Part shown: positions 1 to 8,557 of the stretch, piece by piece | How the letters are laid out: each line of letters opens with the position of its first letter | Numbering within the stretch: the stretch's first letter is position 1 | NCBI RefSeq assembly: GCF_036013525.1 | Contig: NZ_CP107853.1 | Span: 434,001-498,000, forward strand | Source: Nonomuraea sp. NBC_00507 | GTDB taxonomy: Bacteria; Actinomycetota; Actinomycetes; Streptosporangiales; Streptosporangiaceae | DNA: 64,000 nt | Direction of reading: 5' to 3' | The notes under the pieces: model-generated | What the model was told of the DNA's origin: nothing | Databases searched by the model: none | The model's input: only the letters and a program-made list of their open reading frames with translations | Translations under genes and position numbers: made by a program

Positions 1-149
1 GGAAGATCGGCTTCGACGACGCCTTCCAGTACGAAGACTTCACGAAACCCTACGATCAGCGCAAGATCGAGCTGGATCAAATACATCCCGAGCTCGGCGC
101 CCAAGCGTACGCGACCTGGGCGAACAAGCCCGACCATCACCCCTACTGA
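1..149 (+). CDS. C-terminal end of an unidentified protein (5' end outside window)
   Basis: An open frame enters from the left edge and stops at TGA 147-149, giving the last 48 residues of a protein that ends in KPDHHPY. The fragment is hydrophilic, with aromatic and acidic residues, and has no membrane segment. I do not recognise the family. It converges on the ABC transporter operon, and its last 7 bases overlap the end of the oppF-like gene. Codon use is typical of the host. Confidence 0.6.
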   Translation, partial: KIGFDDAFQYEDFTKPYDQRKIELDQIHPELGAQAYATWANKPDHHPY

Positions 150-1150
150 ACGACAGCGTCCGCGTAGTAGCAGGCTGCCTGCGCCTCGGACACCGCGGGC
201 AGGATGGCCAGCGGCTCCGCCCGGCACTTGGCGTCCACCTCAGCCTCGGCCGCTCGCCCGGAGGCGAGCACCTGACAGCGGGCGTGGAAGCGGCAGCCGC
301 CGGGGATCCGCGTCGGGTCCGGCGGCTCGCCGGTCAGCACGACCCGCTCGGGAGACTCGGGCAACACCGACATCAGCGCCTGCGTGTACGGATGCCGCGG
401 CGCGGTCAGCACCTGCTCGACAGGCCCGGATTCGACGATCCTGCCCAGGTACATCACGGCCACCCGGTCCGCGATGTTCCAGGCCAGCCCCAGGTCGTGG
501 GTGACGACCAGCGCCGACAACCCCAGATCCTCCCGCAGCTTGAGCAGCAGGGCCAGGATCTCGCCACGCACAGAGGCGTCGAGCGAGGCCACCGGCTCGT
601 CGGCCACCAGCACCTTCGGGTTCAGCGCCAGCGCGCCCGCGATCACCACGCGTTGCCGCTGCCCGCCGGACAGCTCGTGCGGGTAGCGCAGGAAGAACCG
701 GTCAGGCGGCCGCAGCCCCGCCCTGGACAGCGCCGTGGCCACGACCTCCCGCTCGTCCGGCAGGCCGTGGATGCGCGGGCCCTCGGCGACGGCCTCGTAC
801 ACCGTGTGACGGGGGTTGAGCGACCCCGTCGGGTCCTGCAGGACGAGTTGCACCTGCCGGCGGTAGGCCTTGAGCGCCTTGGAGGAGTAATCCAGCGCGG
901 CGCCGCCGTAGCGGACCTCGCCGGAGGTAGGGCGTTCGAGGCCGAGCAAGGTGCGCGCCAGCGTGGTCTTGCCGCAGCCGGACTCGCCGACCAGCGCCAC
1001 GATCTCGCCCTCGCCGATCGCGAGGTTCACGCCGTCCACGGCACGGGCGCGGCGGCCGCGGGAGGCGAAATCGACGTGCAGGTCACGGGCTTCCAGCAAG
1101 GTCGGCCGCGTCGTCGAGACCGCCTCGGCGGCGGTCTGCGTCTCTGTCAT
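143..1150 (-). CDS. Oligopeptide/dipeptide ABC transporter ATP-binding protein (OppF/DppF type)
   Basis: This 335-aa ATPase would energise peptide (or nickel/opine) import by the permeases encoded upstream. Walker A is GESGCGKTT near residue 56, the signature is LSGGQRQRV, Walker B is VLVADEPVAS and the H-loop is VVTHD. The C-terminal oligo_HPY region has the Cys-rich GGCRFHARC motif typical of OppD/OppF proteins. The start MTETQ at 1148-1150 overlaps the stop of the preceding ATPase by 4 bp (ATGA), so the two are translationally coupled. It is the last gene of the five-gene operon running leftward from 5853. The substrate cannot be read from the sequence. Confidence 0.93.
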   Translation of the reverse strand: MTETQTAAEAVSTTRPTLLEARDLHVDFASRGRRARAVDGVNLAIGEGEIVALVGESGCGKTTLARTLLGLERPTSGEVRYGGAALDYSSKALKAYRRQVQLVLQDPTGSLNPRHTVYEAVAEGPRIHGLPDEREVVATALSRAGLRPPDRFFLRYPHELSGGQRQRVVIAGALALNPKVLVADEPVASLDASVRGEILALLLKLREDLGLSALVVTHDLGLAWNIADRVAVMYLGRIVESGPVEQVLTAPRHPYTQALMSVLPESPERVVLTGEPPDPTRIPGGCRFHARCQVLASGRAAEAEVDAKCRAEPLAILPAVSEAQAACYYADAVVQ

Positions 1151-2112
1151 GAGGCCTCCTGTACGTGCACGCAGGCCGCGGTACGGCCCTTGCCGGCCGC
1201 CCAGAGCTCCACGTCCATGGTCGCGCACTCCTCCAGCGCGACCGGGCAGCGCGGGTGGAACGAGCAGCCGGTCGGCAGCTGCATCGGGTCGGGCGGGTCG
1301 CCGCCGAGCCCCTTGGGCGCCAGCCGCGACGCCGGGTCCCCGACCGTCGGGAACGCCGCGGCGAGGGCCCGGCTGTAGGGGTGCTTGGCGTCGTGGAAGA
1401 CCTCGTGCGAGGGGCCGTGTTCGACGACGCGGCCCGCGTACATGACCGCGAGCTGGTCGCACACGTCGGCGAGCACCGACAGGTCGTGCGAGATCATGAT
1501 CAGTGAGATGTCGTGCTGGGCCACCAGGTCCTTGATCAGCGTGAGGACCTGGGCCTGGACCATCACGTCGAGCGCGGTGGTCGGCTCGTCGGCGATGATC
1601 AGCCGGGGCGAGCAGGCCAGCGCCATCGCGATCATCACGCGCTGCCGCTGCCCGCCTGACAGCTCGTGCGGGTAGCTGCGGGCCCGCCAGGCCGGCAGGC
1701 CGACCTGTTCGAGCAGCTCGGTGACGCGCTTGCGAGCGGCGTCCGGCTTGGCCAGGTTGTGCACGAGCAGCGGCTCGGCGATCTGGTCGCCGATCCTGCG
1801 CACCGGGTTGAGCCCGTGCTGGGCTCCCTGGAACACGATCGAGGCCTCCGCCCAGCGCACCGCCCGCATGCGGCCCCACTTCATGGCGAGGATGTCATCA
1901 CCGTCGAGCAGGATCCGGCCGCCGACGCGCGCGTCCCGGGGCAGGAGCCGGAGCAGCGCCATGGCCAGCGTCGACTTGCCGGATCCCGACTCGCCGGCGA
2001 CTCCGAGTGCCGCTCCGGAGTCGAGCGTCAGCGACACACCCCGCACCGCGGGCACCTCGCCCGAGGCGATGCGGTAGGTCACCGACAGGTCGTCGAGTTC
2101 AAGAAGACTCAT
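1147..2112 (-). CDS. Oligopeptide/dipeptide ABC transporter ATP-binding protein (OppD/DppD type)
   Basis: This 321-aa protein is the second nucleotide-binding subunit of the importer. It has Walker [10 protein letters not shown], signature [10 protein letters not shown], Walker [13 protein letters not shown] and switch His in MISHDL. A C-terminal oligo_HPY segment carries [10 protein letters not shown] and a following Cys pair. It overlaps the permease gene upstream and oppF downstream by 4 bp each. OppD and OppF normally act as a heterodimer, and having both encoded here fits a complete transporter. Confidence 0.94.
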   Translation of the reverse strand: MSLLELDDLSVTYRIASGEVPAVRGVSLTLDSGAALGVAGESGSGKSTLAMALLRLLPRDARVGGRILLDGDDILAMKWGRMRAVRWAEASIVFQGAQHGLNPVRRIGDQIAEPLLVHNLAKPDAARKRVTELLEQVGLPAWRARSYPHELSGGQRQRVMIAMALACSPRLIIADEPTTALDVMVQAQVLTLIKDLVAQHDISLIMISHDLSVLADVCDQLAVMYAGRVVEHGPSHEVFHDAKHPYSRALAAAFPTVGDPASRLAPKGLGGDPPDPMQLPTGCSFHPRCPVALEECATMDVELWAAGKGRTAACVHVQEAS

Positions 2113-2990
2113 GCCGCCCTCCTGAGCCTGGGGTTGAGCACGGTCTCCAGCGCGCGGCCCACGAGGGTGAACGCCATGACGACGGTGAGGATGGCCAGGC
2201 CGGGAATGAGGATGTACCACCACGCGCCCTGGGTGGCCGCGCCGTAGTCGTACGAGCCGCGCAGCATGGTCCCCCAGGAGGTCTTGTTCGCGCTGGCGCC
2301 GAGGAAGGCCAGCGTGGACTCGGTGACGATGGCGCTGGCCACCTCCAGCGTCGTGCTGGCCAGCAGCAGCGGCGCCACGTTCGGCAGCACGTGACGGGTG
2401 GTGATGTGCCAGTGCCCGGCGCCGAGTGCCTTCGACCGCTCGATGTACGGGCGAGCCTCGACGGCCAGCGTCTGCGCCCGGATCAGGCGGGCCGTCGAGG
2501 GCCAGGTCGTGATCCCGATCGCCATGATGATCGTGAACGTGCTGCCGCCCAGAATGGCCGCCAGCACCAGGGCCGTCACCAGCGACGGCAACACCAGGAA
2601 CCAGTCGGTGACGCGCATGAGCGTACCGCCGAGCCAGCCGCGGAAGTGGCCGGCCGCGACGCCGACGACGAGGCCGATCACGATGCTGAGCAACGCGGCC
2701 AGGAAGCCGATCAGCAGCGACGTGCGCGAGCCCCACCAGACCATCAGCAGGATCGAGCGCCCGGACTCGTCGGTGCCGAACGGCTCGCCCAGGCTGGGTG
2801 CCGCCCACTTCTCACCGGTGCCCCTGACGACGCTGGTCACGTCCTCGCTGATGAACAGCGGCGCGACCAGCGCGAGCGCCACGGCGGCGACGAGGACGCC
2901 CAGGCCGATCATTCCGGCGCGGTGATGGCGGAAATCGGCCCAGAAACGGCTCAACGCGAGCCGTCTGCGGGCTGCGGCGACGCTGGTCAT
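2109..2990 (-). CDS. ABC transporter permease (OppC/DppC type)
   Basis: This 293-aa inner-membrane permease has an N-terminal OppC leader helix (FRHHRAGMIGLGVLVAAVAL) followed by about five further membrane segments. The EAA-type loop is around ERSKALGAGHWHI, which is the coupling site for the ATPases. The GTDESGRSI motif is characteristic of OppC/DppC proteins. The start MTSVAA overlaps the OppB stop by 4 bp. It belongs to the 5853 to 143 operon. Confidence 0.93.
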   Translation of the reverse strand: MTSVAAARRRLALSRFWADFRHHRAGMIGLGVLVAAVALALVAPLFISEDVTSVVRGTGEKWAAPSLGEPFGTDESGRSILLMVWWGSRTSLLIGFLAALLSIVIGLVVGVAAGHFRGWLGGTLMRVTDWFLVLPSLVTALVLAAILGGSTFTIIMAIGITTWPSTARLIRAQTLAVEARPYIERSKALGAGHWHITTRHVLPNVAPLLLASTTLEVASAIVTESTLAFLGASANKTSWGTMLRGSYDYGAATQGAWWYILIPGLAILTVVMAFTLVGRALETVLNPRLRRAA

Positions 2991-4042
2991 GCTGCCCTCA
3001 CCCGCGGGTCGAGCATGTGGTAGACCACGTCGGCCAGCGTGTTCATGAGGATCACGGCCACCGTGATCAGCATGAACGTGCCCTGCATGAGCGTGAAGTC
3101 AGGCACTCGGACCGCCTCGTAGAACAGTTGCCCCAGACCGGGCCAGGTGTAGATCGTCTCCACGGTGACCGCCCCGCCGACCACGAAGCCGACGCGCATG
3201 AACACCAGCGTCACCGTGGGCAGCAGGGCGTTGGGCACCGCGTGCCGGCGGCGTACGTCGTCGTCCTTCAGGCCCTTGGCGCGCGCCACGGTGACGTAGT
3301 CCTGGCTGACCTCCTCCAGCAGCGACGAGCGCATGACGAGGAGATACTGCGCGTAGACCACCGCCACCAGCGTCAGGCACGGCAGCACCATGTGGGACGC
3401 CACGTCCAGGATGTAGGCGAAGCCGTCGGGCGCGTCCACACTCTCGATGCCGCGGAACGGGAACAGGCCCGGGATCGGCCCGATGCCGACGCCGAACACC
3501 ATCATCAGCAGCAGCCCGAGCCAGAACGTCGGCACGGACCACAACACCAGCGACGCACCGGTGGAGAACCGGTCGAACCTGCTGCCGTGCCGCCACCCGG
3601 CCCGCGTCCCCTGCCAGATGCCGAGGCTGACCGCGATGATCAGGCCCGTCCCGGCCAGCAGCAACGTCGGGCCGAGCCGCTCGCCGATCAGGTCCAGCAC
3701 GGGCCGTTTGTACTCGTACGACGTGCCCAGGTCGAGCCGGAGCGTGTCGCCCACGAAGTCGACGAACTGCTCGATGAGTGGCTTGTCCAGGCCCAACCGG
3801 CGGCGTTCGAGATCCAGCTGGGCCGGGGTCATGTTGCGGCCCTGCGCCAGGTTGCGTACCGGATCGCCGGGCAGCAGCCGGAACAGGAAGAACGTGCCGA
3901 CGATCACCATGGCGATGCTGAACAACGCCCCACCGGCCTTGGACAGCGCGTACTGCAGCGTGCCGCGGTGGGTGGGGCGCTCGTCACCAGGACCCGCCGC
4001 CTGGACGGCGGCGGGCTCTGCTGCTTCGAGAGGAGTCGTCAT
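2987..4042 (-). CDS. ABC transporter permease (OppB/DppB type)
   Basis: This 351-aa permease partners OppC. After a hydrophilic Ala/Pro-rich leader of about 30 residues comes the first membrane helix (ALFSIAMVIVGTFFLFRLLPG), then the periplasmic domain and five more helices. The EAA loop is DYVTVARAKGLKDDDVRRRH, and the ETIYTWPGLGQL motif is typical of OppB. The start MTTPLE at 4040-4042 overlaps the binding-protein stop by 4 bp. The extended N-terminus is longer than in enteric OppB. Confidence 0.92.
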   Translation of the reverse strand: MTTPLEAAEPAAVQAAGPGDERPTHRGTLQYALSKAGGALFSIAMVIVGTFFLFRLLPGDPVRNLAQGRNMTPAQLDLERRRLGLDKPLIEQFVDFVGDTLRLDLGTSYEYKRPVLDLIGERLGPTLLLAGTGLIIAVSLGIWQGTRAGWRHGSRFDRFSTGASLVLWSVPTFWLGLLLMMVFGVGIGPIPGLFPFRGIESVDAPDGFAYILDVASHMVLPCLTLVAVVYAQYLLVMRSSLLEEVSQDYVTVARAKGLKDDDVRRRHAVPNALLPTVTLVFMRVGFVVGGAVTVETIYTWPGLGQLFYEAVRVPDFTLMQGTFMLITVAVILMNTLADVVYHMLDPRVRAA

Positions 4043-5853
4043 TCGCGTTCGTCGGCGGTGCTCTTGCGTCGCCTGGTCGCGAGGAAGGCCACGAGGCCCA
4101 CGGCCACCACGCCGCCGACGATCCCGGCGATGAGGCCGGTGTTGGAGCCGCCGCCGCTCGCGCCGCCGCCCGTCGCCGTGGCCTTGACGTCCACGGTGTA
4201 GAACGGCCAGTAGCCGCTGCCGCCGTAGAGCAGGCCCTTGGTCTCGGGGATCGGGGTGATGCTGGTGATCCGGTCCTTGCGGTAGCCCTCGAGGTCGTTC
4301 GGGTAGTAGATGGCGATGATCGGCGCCTGGGTGTAGAGCCGCTCTTGCATCTGCTTGAGGATCTCGGCGCGCTTGGGCCGGTCGAGCTCCTTCAGCTGGT
4401 CCTGGTAGAGCTTCTCGAAGGTCTCGTCGCAGAAGAACGACTCGGTGCCGCCGCCCTCGCCGCCCGGGGCCGGCCTGCGGCTGCACAGGTGCGTGGCCAT
4501 GACCTCTTCGGGGTCGGGGTTGACCGACCAGCCGCTGATCGCGATGTCGAAGTTGCCGGTGACGCCGGTCTCCTCGCTGAACTTGCTGGAGTCGAGCTTC
4601 ACCGTGGTCAGCGTGATGCCGATGTCCTTGAAGAAGCCCGTCAGGTATTCGGCGAGCTTGTCCTCGATCGGGGTGTCGGTGTGGATGGTGAAGCGGAACT
4701 CCAGCTTGCGCTTCCCGTCGGGCATCGTGCGGACCCCGTCGGCGCCCTTCTTGTAGCCGGCGTCGTCGAGGATCTGGTTGGCCTTGGCGGCGTCGTAGGC
4801 GACCTTGGTGTCGCCGGTGGCCTCCCAGAAGAAGTCCGTGTACATAGGCGGCACGATCGAGCCGTCGGCCGGCTTGGCCAGGCCGTTCTGGACCTCGTCG
4901 ACCAGCTTCTGCTTGTCGATGGCGTAGTGCAGCGCCTGGCGGACCTTGACATCCTTCAGCGCCGGGTGGCCGTCGCCGACGGGCTTGTCGTCGGTCGTGG
5001 TGGCGCCGTGGTTGATCTGGAGGTAGGACGCGCGCCGGCCTTGGGTGTTCCACGCCTCGATGTTCGGGTCGTTCTGGATGGCCTGGAACTCGGGCGGCTG
5101 CAGGCGGCCGATCAGGTCGATGTCACCGTTCTTCAGTCCCGCGATGGCGGCCTGCGGGTTGTCGTAGAAGATGACCTGCAGCTCGTTGATCTTGGGTGCG
5201 CCGCGCCAGTAGTTCGGGTTGGCCTGCAGCTTGACGTACTGGTCCTTCTTGTGCTCGACGGCGATGTACGGGCCGCTGCTCACGCTCGGGTACTTCTCGG
5301 CGTCGTAGTTGGCCATGTCGGTGACCGACTCCCAGACATGCTTCGGCATGATCGGGACCGGGTTCTCCAGCATGGACGCCTGCGGGGCCTTGAGCTTGAT
5401 GGTCAGGTCCTGGCCGCTGGCCGTGACGCTCTCAAAATTCTCCACCGCCGGGCCGTTGGCGGTCTTGGCGGCCTCGTCCGTCATCATCTTGTTGAACGTC
5501 CAGGCCGCGTCGTCGGCCGTGACGGGCTTGCCGTCCGACCACTTGGCGGCGCGGATCTTGAACGTCCAGGTGAGCCCGTCATCGGACGTGGTCCACGACT
5601 CGGCCAGGTCGGGGCTGGGCTGCAGGGTCTTGGAGTCGGGGACCGTCAGGTAGCCGTACATCCAGCGGTGGATCGACGTCGAGACCAAGCGGACCGCCAG
5701 GAACGGGTTCATCGAGTCCATCGCCTGCGTCGCGCCGACGCGCATGGTCTTCTTCCCCGCCGACGGGTCCTGGGCAAGGGCGGCGGTGGTGCCCTGACCT
5801 GCTACTAAAAGCGCCACGCCCAGCGCTGCCAGGCGCGCGAGCCATTTCCTCAT
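4039..5853 (-). CDS. Family 5 extracellular solute-binding protein with C-terminal membrane anchor
   Basis: This 604-aa substrate receptor (SBP_bac_5, OppA/DppA-like) belongs to the adjacent importer. It has a Sec signal peptide (residues 1-30, ending near ALAQD) with no lipobox Cys. Family motifs include LAESWTTSDDGLTWTFKIR and SDGKPVTADD. The C-terminus is unusual for the family: a Gly-rich stretch leads into a hydrophobic helix (GLIAGIVGGVVAVGLVAFLA) followed by basic RRRKS, so the receptor appears tethered at its C-terminus instead of by lipid. I chose the MRKW start over the earlier in-frame ATG because AAGGTGAGG lies just upstream. It is the first gene of the operon. Confidence 0.92.
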   Translation of the reverse strand: MRKWLARLAALGVALLVAGQGTTAALAQDPSAGKKTMRVGATQAMDSMNPFLAVRLVSTSIHRWMYGYLTVPDSKTLQPSPDLAESWTTSDDGLTWTFKIRAAKWSDGKPVTADDAAWTFNKMMTDEAAKTANGPAVENFESVTASGQDLTIKLKAPQASMLENPVPIMPKHVWESVTDMANYDAEKYPSVSSGPYIAVEHKKDQYVKLQANPNYWRGAPKINELQVIFYDNPQAAIAGLKNGDIDLIGRLQPPEFQAIQNDPNIEAWNTQGRRASYLQINHGATTTDDKPVGDGHPALKDVKVRQALHYAIDKQKLVDEVQNGLAKPADGSIVPPMYTDFFWEATGDTKVAYDAAKANQILDDAGYKKGADGVRTMPDGKRKLEFRFTIHTDTPIEDKLAEYLTGFFKDIGITLTTVKLDSSKFSEETGVTGNFDIAISGWSVNPDPEEVMATHLCSRRPAPGGEGGGTESFFCDETFEKLYQDQLKELDRPKRAEILKQMQERLYTQAPIIAIYYPNDLEGYRKDRITSITPIPETKGLLYGGSGYWPFYTVDVKATATGGGASGGGSNTGLIAGIVGGVVAVGLVAFLATRRRKSTADERE

Positions 5854-5991
5854 AAGTGCCTCACCTTCAGGCGGGGATTCCTGTGTAGAGAAAGGCACAC
5901 CATACGAAGACCACGTGTCAACGCATCACGGAAAATTGTTTCATCTTCGTTTCCTTCGGCGGTGTAAATTTTCAGTCCCTTTGGGACTACC

Positions 5992-6357
5992 GTGAGCTGC
6001 GTGTCGCGCCTGCCCGTCGCCCTCGCCGCCGCCCTGACGATCGCGGCCGGGCTGGGGGTGCGGCTGGTGTGGGACGGCCCAGTGTCCAAATACGCGGGCG
6101 ACGCTCTCTACACCGTGTTGATCTACGCGCTCGTCATGCTGATCCGGCCCGCGATCCGCCCATGGGTGGCCGCCCTGATGGCCACGGGGCTGAGCTGGGC
6201 GATCGAGTTCGCCCAGCTCACGGAGATTCCTTCCGTCCTGCGTCCAGTGCTGGGCAGCACCTTCAACCCGCCCGACCTCTTCTGGTACGCCGTCGGTGCG
6301 GGCGCCGCCTTCGCCGCCCACGTCTTGTGGCTCAGGCGGTCACCCGCGTGCCCTTGA
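5992..6357 (+). CDS. DUF2809 family small membrane protein
   Basis: This 121-aa protein has four predicted membrane helices and the DUF2809 signature: KYAGDALYTVLIYAL near residue 35 and WAIEFAQLTEIP near residue 70. The function of the family is unknown. GTG at 5992 is the longest start; GTG at 6001, giving MSRLPVAL, is equally possible and no strong ribosome site separates them. Its 3' end overlaps the convergent wrbA gene by 26 bp. It is divergent from the peptide-transport operon. Confidence 0.8.
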   Translation: MSCVSRLPVALAAALTIAAGLGVRLVWDGPVSKYAGDALYTVLIYALVMLIRPAIRPWVAALMATGLSWAIEFAQLTEIPSVLRPVLGSTFNPPDLFWYAVGAGAAFAAHVLWLRRSPACP

Positions 6358-6934
6358 CCACCTCGGCGAACTTCACCACTCGCTCGGCCTGAGCGCGGGC
6401 GGCCACCCTGGTGGACTCGCCAACCGGGGCGGTGCCGAACGCGTCATGGTGCGAGGTCCCGTACGGGTTGGCATTGGCTTCGTCCGTGTAGCCGGGCGGC
6501 ACGATGACACCGCCGAAGTGGTGGAACGTGTTGCCCAGCGCGAGCAGCGTCGACTCGTGGCCGCCGTGCGCTGTCGTGGTGGAAGTGAAACCGCTGTAGA
6601 CCTTGTCCGCCAGCAAACCCTGGGCCTGCAGCCCGCCCAGCGTGTCGATGAACTGCTTCAGCTGCGAGGAGACGTTGCCGAACCGCGTCGGCGTACCGAA
6701 GATCACCGCATCGGCCCAGACCATGTCGTCCGGCTCGGCGAGCGGGACGGCGGCGCTCGCGCGGGCGTGCTCGGCCCAGCGCGGGTTGGCGTCGATAGCC
6801 TCCTGCGGCGCCAGCTCGGCCACCCGGCGCAGCCGCACCCGCGCGCCGGCCTGCTCGGCGGACCGGGTGATCTCGGCGGCGATCTCGGCGATCGTCCCGG
6901 TCGAGGAGTAGTAAATGACGGCGACGTTGACCAT
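6332..6934 (-). CDS. wrbA: WrbA-type NAD(P)H:quinone oxidoreductase
   Basis: This 200-aa cytosolic flavoprotein is expected to reduce quinones by two electrons using FMN. The FMN phosphate loop is YSSTGTIAEIA at the N-terminus, and FGTPTRFGNVSSQLKQFID plus the GGHESTLLALGNTFHHFG segment are WrbA hallmarks. Length equals that of typical WrbA. A GGGA ribosome site sits 8 bp before the ATG. It is transcribed divergently from a MarR regulator across 87 bp containing a short palindrome, so MarR probably controls it in response to electrophiles or quinones. Confidence 0.93.
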   Translation of the reverse strand: MVNVAVIYYSSTGTIAEIAAEITRSAEQAGARVRLRRVAELAPQEAIDANPRWAEHARASAAVPLAEPDDMVWADAVIFGTPTRFGNVSSQLKQFIDTLGGLQAQGLLADKVYSGFTSTTTAHGGHESTLLALGNTFHHFGGVIVPPGYTDEANANPYGTSHHDAFGTAPVGESTRVAARAQAERVVKFAEVVKGTRVTA

Positions 6935-6948
6935 CTCACTGTCCCTAG

Positions 6949-6960
6949 TTCAGCACTGAA
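6949..6960. promoter_or_regulatory. Candidate MarR operator between wrbA and marR
   Basis: The 12-bp TTCAGCACTGAA is symmetric at 10 of 12 positions, and two further TTCAGC copies follow within 40 bp. It lies 15 bp upstream of wrbA in the divergent promoter region, the usual place for MarR control of both genes. This is inference from position and symmetry only. Confidence 0.4.
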
Positions 6961-7021
6961 AGATTCAGCACGACAGTACAATCAGATATTTCAGCGCGCA
7001 ACCTTTGATAGGTTGAGGAAC

Positions 7022-7465
7022 ATGAAGTGGCTCAGCGAGGAAGAGCAGCGCGCCTGGCGGGCGTTCGGCACGGCGACTCGACTGCTCACCGAGCGTCTCG
7101 AGCGCGATCTGCAGGCCGCCGGCATGCCGCTGACCTACTACGAGCTGCTGGTCATGTTGTCGGAGGCGCCGGACCGGACACTGCGGATGGCCGAGCTGGC
7201 CAAGTGGACCCGGTCCAAGCCGAGCCGCATCTCTCACGCGGTCAACAAGCTGGAGCAGGCCGGCTGGGTGCGCCGCGAGCACTATGCCGCGGACCGGCGC
7301 GGATGGCTGGCCGTGCTCACAGACGAGGGCCTTCAGGCCCTGCAGGGGGCGGCTCCCCTGCACGTCACGAGCGTGCGCGCCAATCTCATCGACGTCCTCA
7401 GCCCTGAGCAGCTACGCCACCTCGAGGACATCAGCCGAACCCTCCTCGATCACCTGGGCGAATAG
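7022..7465 (+). CDS. MarR family transcriptional regulator
   Basis: This 147-aa winged-helix repressor begins MKWLSEEEQRAWRAF. The recognition region is KWTRSKPSRISHAVNKLEQ (about residues 60-78) and the wing is REHYAADRRGWLAVLTDEG, both typical of MarR proteins. The ATG at 7022 follows GGTTGAGGAAC, a reasonable ribosome site, and the upstream in-frame extension is antisense to wrbA. It likely represses the divergent wrbA and itself. The ligand is unknown. A strong hairpin terminator follows 2 bp after the stop. Confidence 0.92.
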   Translation: MKWLSEEEQRAWRAFGTATRLLTERLERDLQAAGMPLTYYELLVMLSEAPDRTLRMAELAKWTRSKPSRISHAVNKLEQAGWVRREHYAADRRGWLAVLTDEGLQALQGAAPLHVTSVRANLIDVLSPEQLRHLEDISRTLLDHLGE

Positions 7466-7466
7466 C

Positions 7467-7498
7467 GAGCCCGCCGCACGGGGCGGCGCGGCGGGCTC
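7467..7498. terminator. Bidirectional hairpin terminator between marR and copZ
   Basis: GAGCCCGCCGC at 7467-7477 pairs perfectly with GCGGCGGGCTC at 7488-7498 around a 10-nt loop. It sits between two convergent genes and so can serve both. There is no long U tract, as is common in high-GC actinomycetes. Confidence 0.75.
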
Positions 7499-7515
7499 AA
7501 AGGTGCAGGAACAGG

Positions 7516-7782
7516 TCAGTGGCAACCACCGGAGCCGCAGCACGAGCCGCCGCTCACCTGGGGCAGCAGCTCCACCTTGCCGCCGAGCTCGTAACCGGCC
7601 TCGGTCACGGCCGCCTCGACCAGCCCGCGGTCGAGCGGCTCCGCGCTCGTCACGGTCACGGCCCCGGACGTCAGGTCCACCTGGACCCCGCTCACTCCGG
7701 CCACCTTGCCGACCTCGGCGGTCACCGAGCTGACGCAGTGGCCGCAGGTCATGCCCTCAACCTGGTATGTCGTAACAGTCAT
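7516..7782 (-). CDS. copZ: CopZ-like copper chaperone (HMA domain) with Cys-rich tail
   Basis: This 88-aa protein has a heavy-metal-associated ferredoxin-like fold with the metal site GMTCGHC near residue 10. The tail (GGSCCGSGGCH) supplies further cysteines and a histidine, which is an extra metal-binding end absent from short CopZ proteins. It should carry Cu(I) in the cytosol. The start MTVTTYQV is preceded within 10-26 bp by a CsoR-like palindrome, consistent with copper induction. No copper-exporting P-type ATPase is next to it. Confidence 0.9.
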   Translation of the reverse strand: MTVTTYQVEGMTCGHCVSSVTAEVGKVAGVSGVQVDLTSGAVTVTSAEPLDRGLVEAAVTEAGYELGGKVELLPQVSGGSCCGSGGCH

Positions 7783-7791
7783 GGCGGAGAG

Positions 7792-7808
7792 TATACCCCT
7801 AGGGGGTA
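7792..7808. promoter_or_regulatory. CsoR-like copper operator
   Basis: TATACCCCTAGGGGGTA is an almost perfect inverted repeat centred on CTAG, with G/C-rich arms flanked by TA, as in CsoR operators. It lies 10 bp upstream of copZ and about 60 bp upstream of the divergent PfpI gene, so it may overlap the promoter of one or both. No csoR gene is present in the window. Confidence 0.6.
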
Positions 7809-7869
7809 AATGTGCATACATCTCACCTCGGCGGATAGGTGGAGGGAAAGCCCGTAGGGAGGAGTTCAC

Positions 7870-8415
7870 ATGCTGAACGGCAAGACCATCGCGTTCCTGG
7901 TCGCTCCCGAGGGAGTGGAGCAGGTGGAGCTCACCGAACCCTGGAAGGCGGTCAAGCAGGCCGGCGGGGCGGCCCGGCTCATCTCCACCGAACCCGGCCA
8001 CATCCAGGCGTTCCACCACCTGAGCCAGGGCGACATGTTCGCCGTGGACGACACGACGGACGGCGCCCATGCGACCGCCTTTGACGGCCTCGTACTCCCA
8101 GGGGGTGTCGCCAACCCCGACTATCTGCGTACGGTGCCGCAGGCCGTGCAGTTCGTCCGCGCCTTCTTCGACGCGGGCAAGCCAGTGGCGGCCATCTGCC
8201 ACGCGCCCTGGACTCTGATCGAGGCCGACGTGGTGCGCGGACGTACGCTCACGTCCTGGCCCAGCCTCCAGACCGACCTGCGCAACGCCGGCGCGACCTG
8301 GGTGGACCAGGAGGTCATGGTGTGCACGGCCGGCCCGAACACGCTGGTCACCAGTCGCAAGCCGGACGACCTCAAGGCCTTCTGCCAGGCCGCGAACGAC
8401 GCATTCGGCCAGTAA
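7870..8415 (+). CDS. DJ-1/PfpI family protein
   Basis: This 181-aa protein of the class I glutamine amidotransferase-like fold carries the nucleophile-elbow Cys in AAICHAPWTLIEA near residue 117. An acidic partner is likely in the VELTEPWKAVKQAG region. Family members include stress deglycases and peptidases; the exact activity is not predictable. GGGAGGAG lies 7 bp before the ATG. It is divergent from copZ across the CsoR-like site, so a metal-stress role is possible. Confidence 0.9.
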   Translation: MLNGKTIAFLVAPEGVEQVELTEPWKAVKQAGGAARLISTEPGHIQAFHHLSQGDMFAVDDTTDGAHATAFDGLVLPGGVANPDYLRTVPQAVQFVRAFFDAGKPVAAICHAPWTLIEADVVRGRTLTSWPSLQTDLRNAGATWVDQEVMVCTAGPNTLVTSRKPDDLKAFCQAANDAFGQ

Positions 8416-8557
8416 CCTACCGCCTGCGGTCCACCGGGCCGCGGGCTTCTTTCTGCCCTGACCGCATCGAAACTCGCCTGTAACGCCTTGTCACCTGAAA
8501 GGAAATGGTCTAGATGTAGTCCAATTGGAGCGTCCTCCGCGCCCCCAGGGAGACCTC

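Noticed and set aside
8506..8514. DasR (GntR) dre half-site TGGTCTAGA upstream of the permease
   Set aside because: The other half of the palindrome is missing, so evidence for GlcNAc control is too weak.
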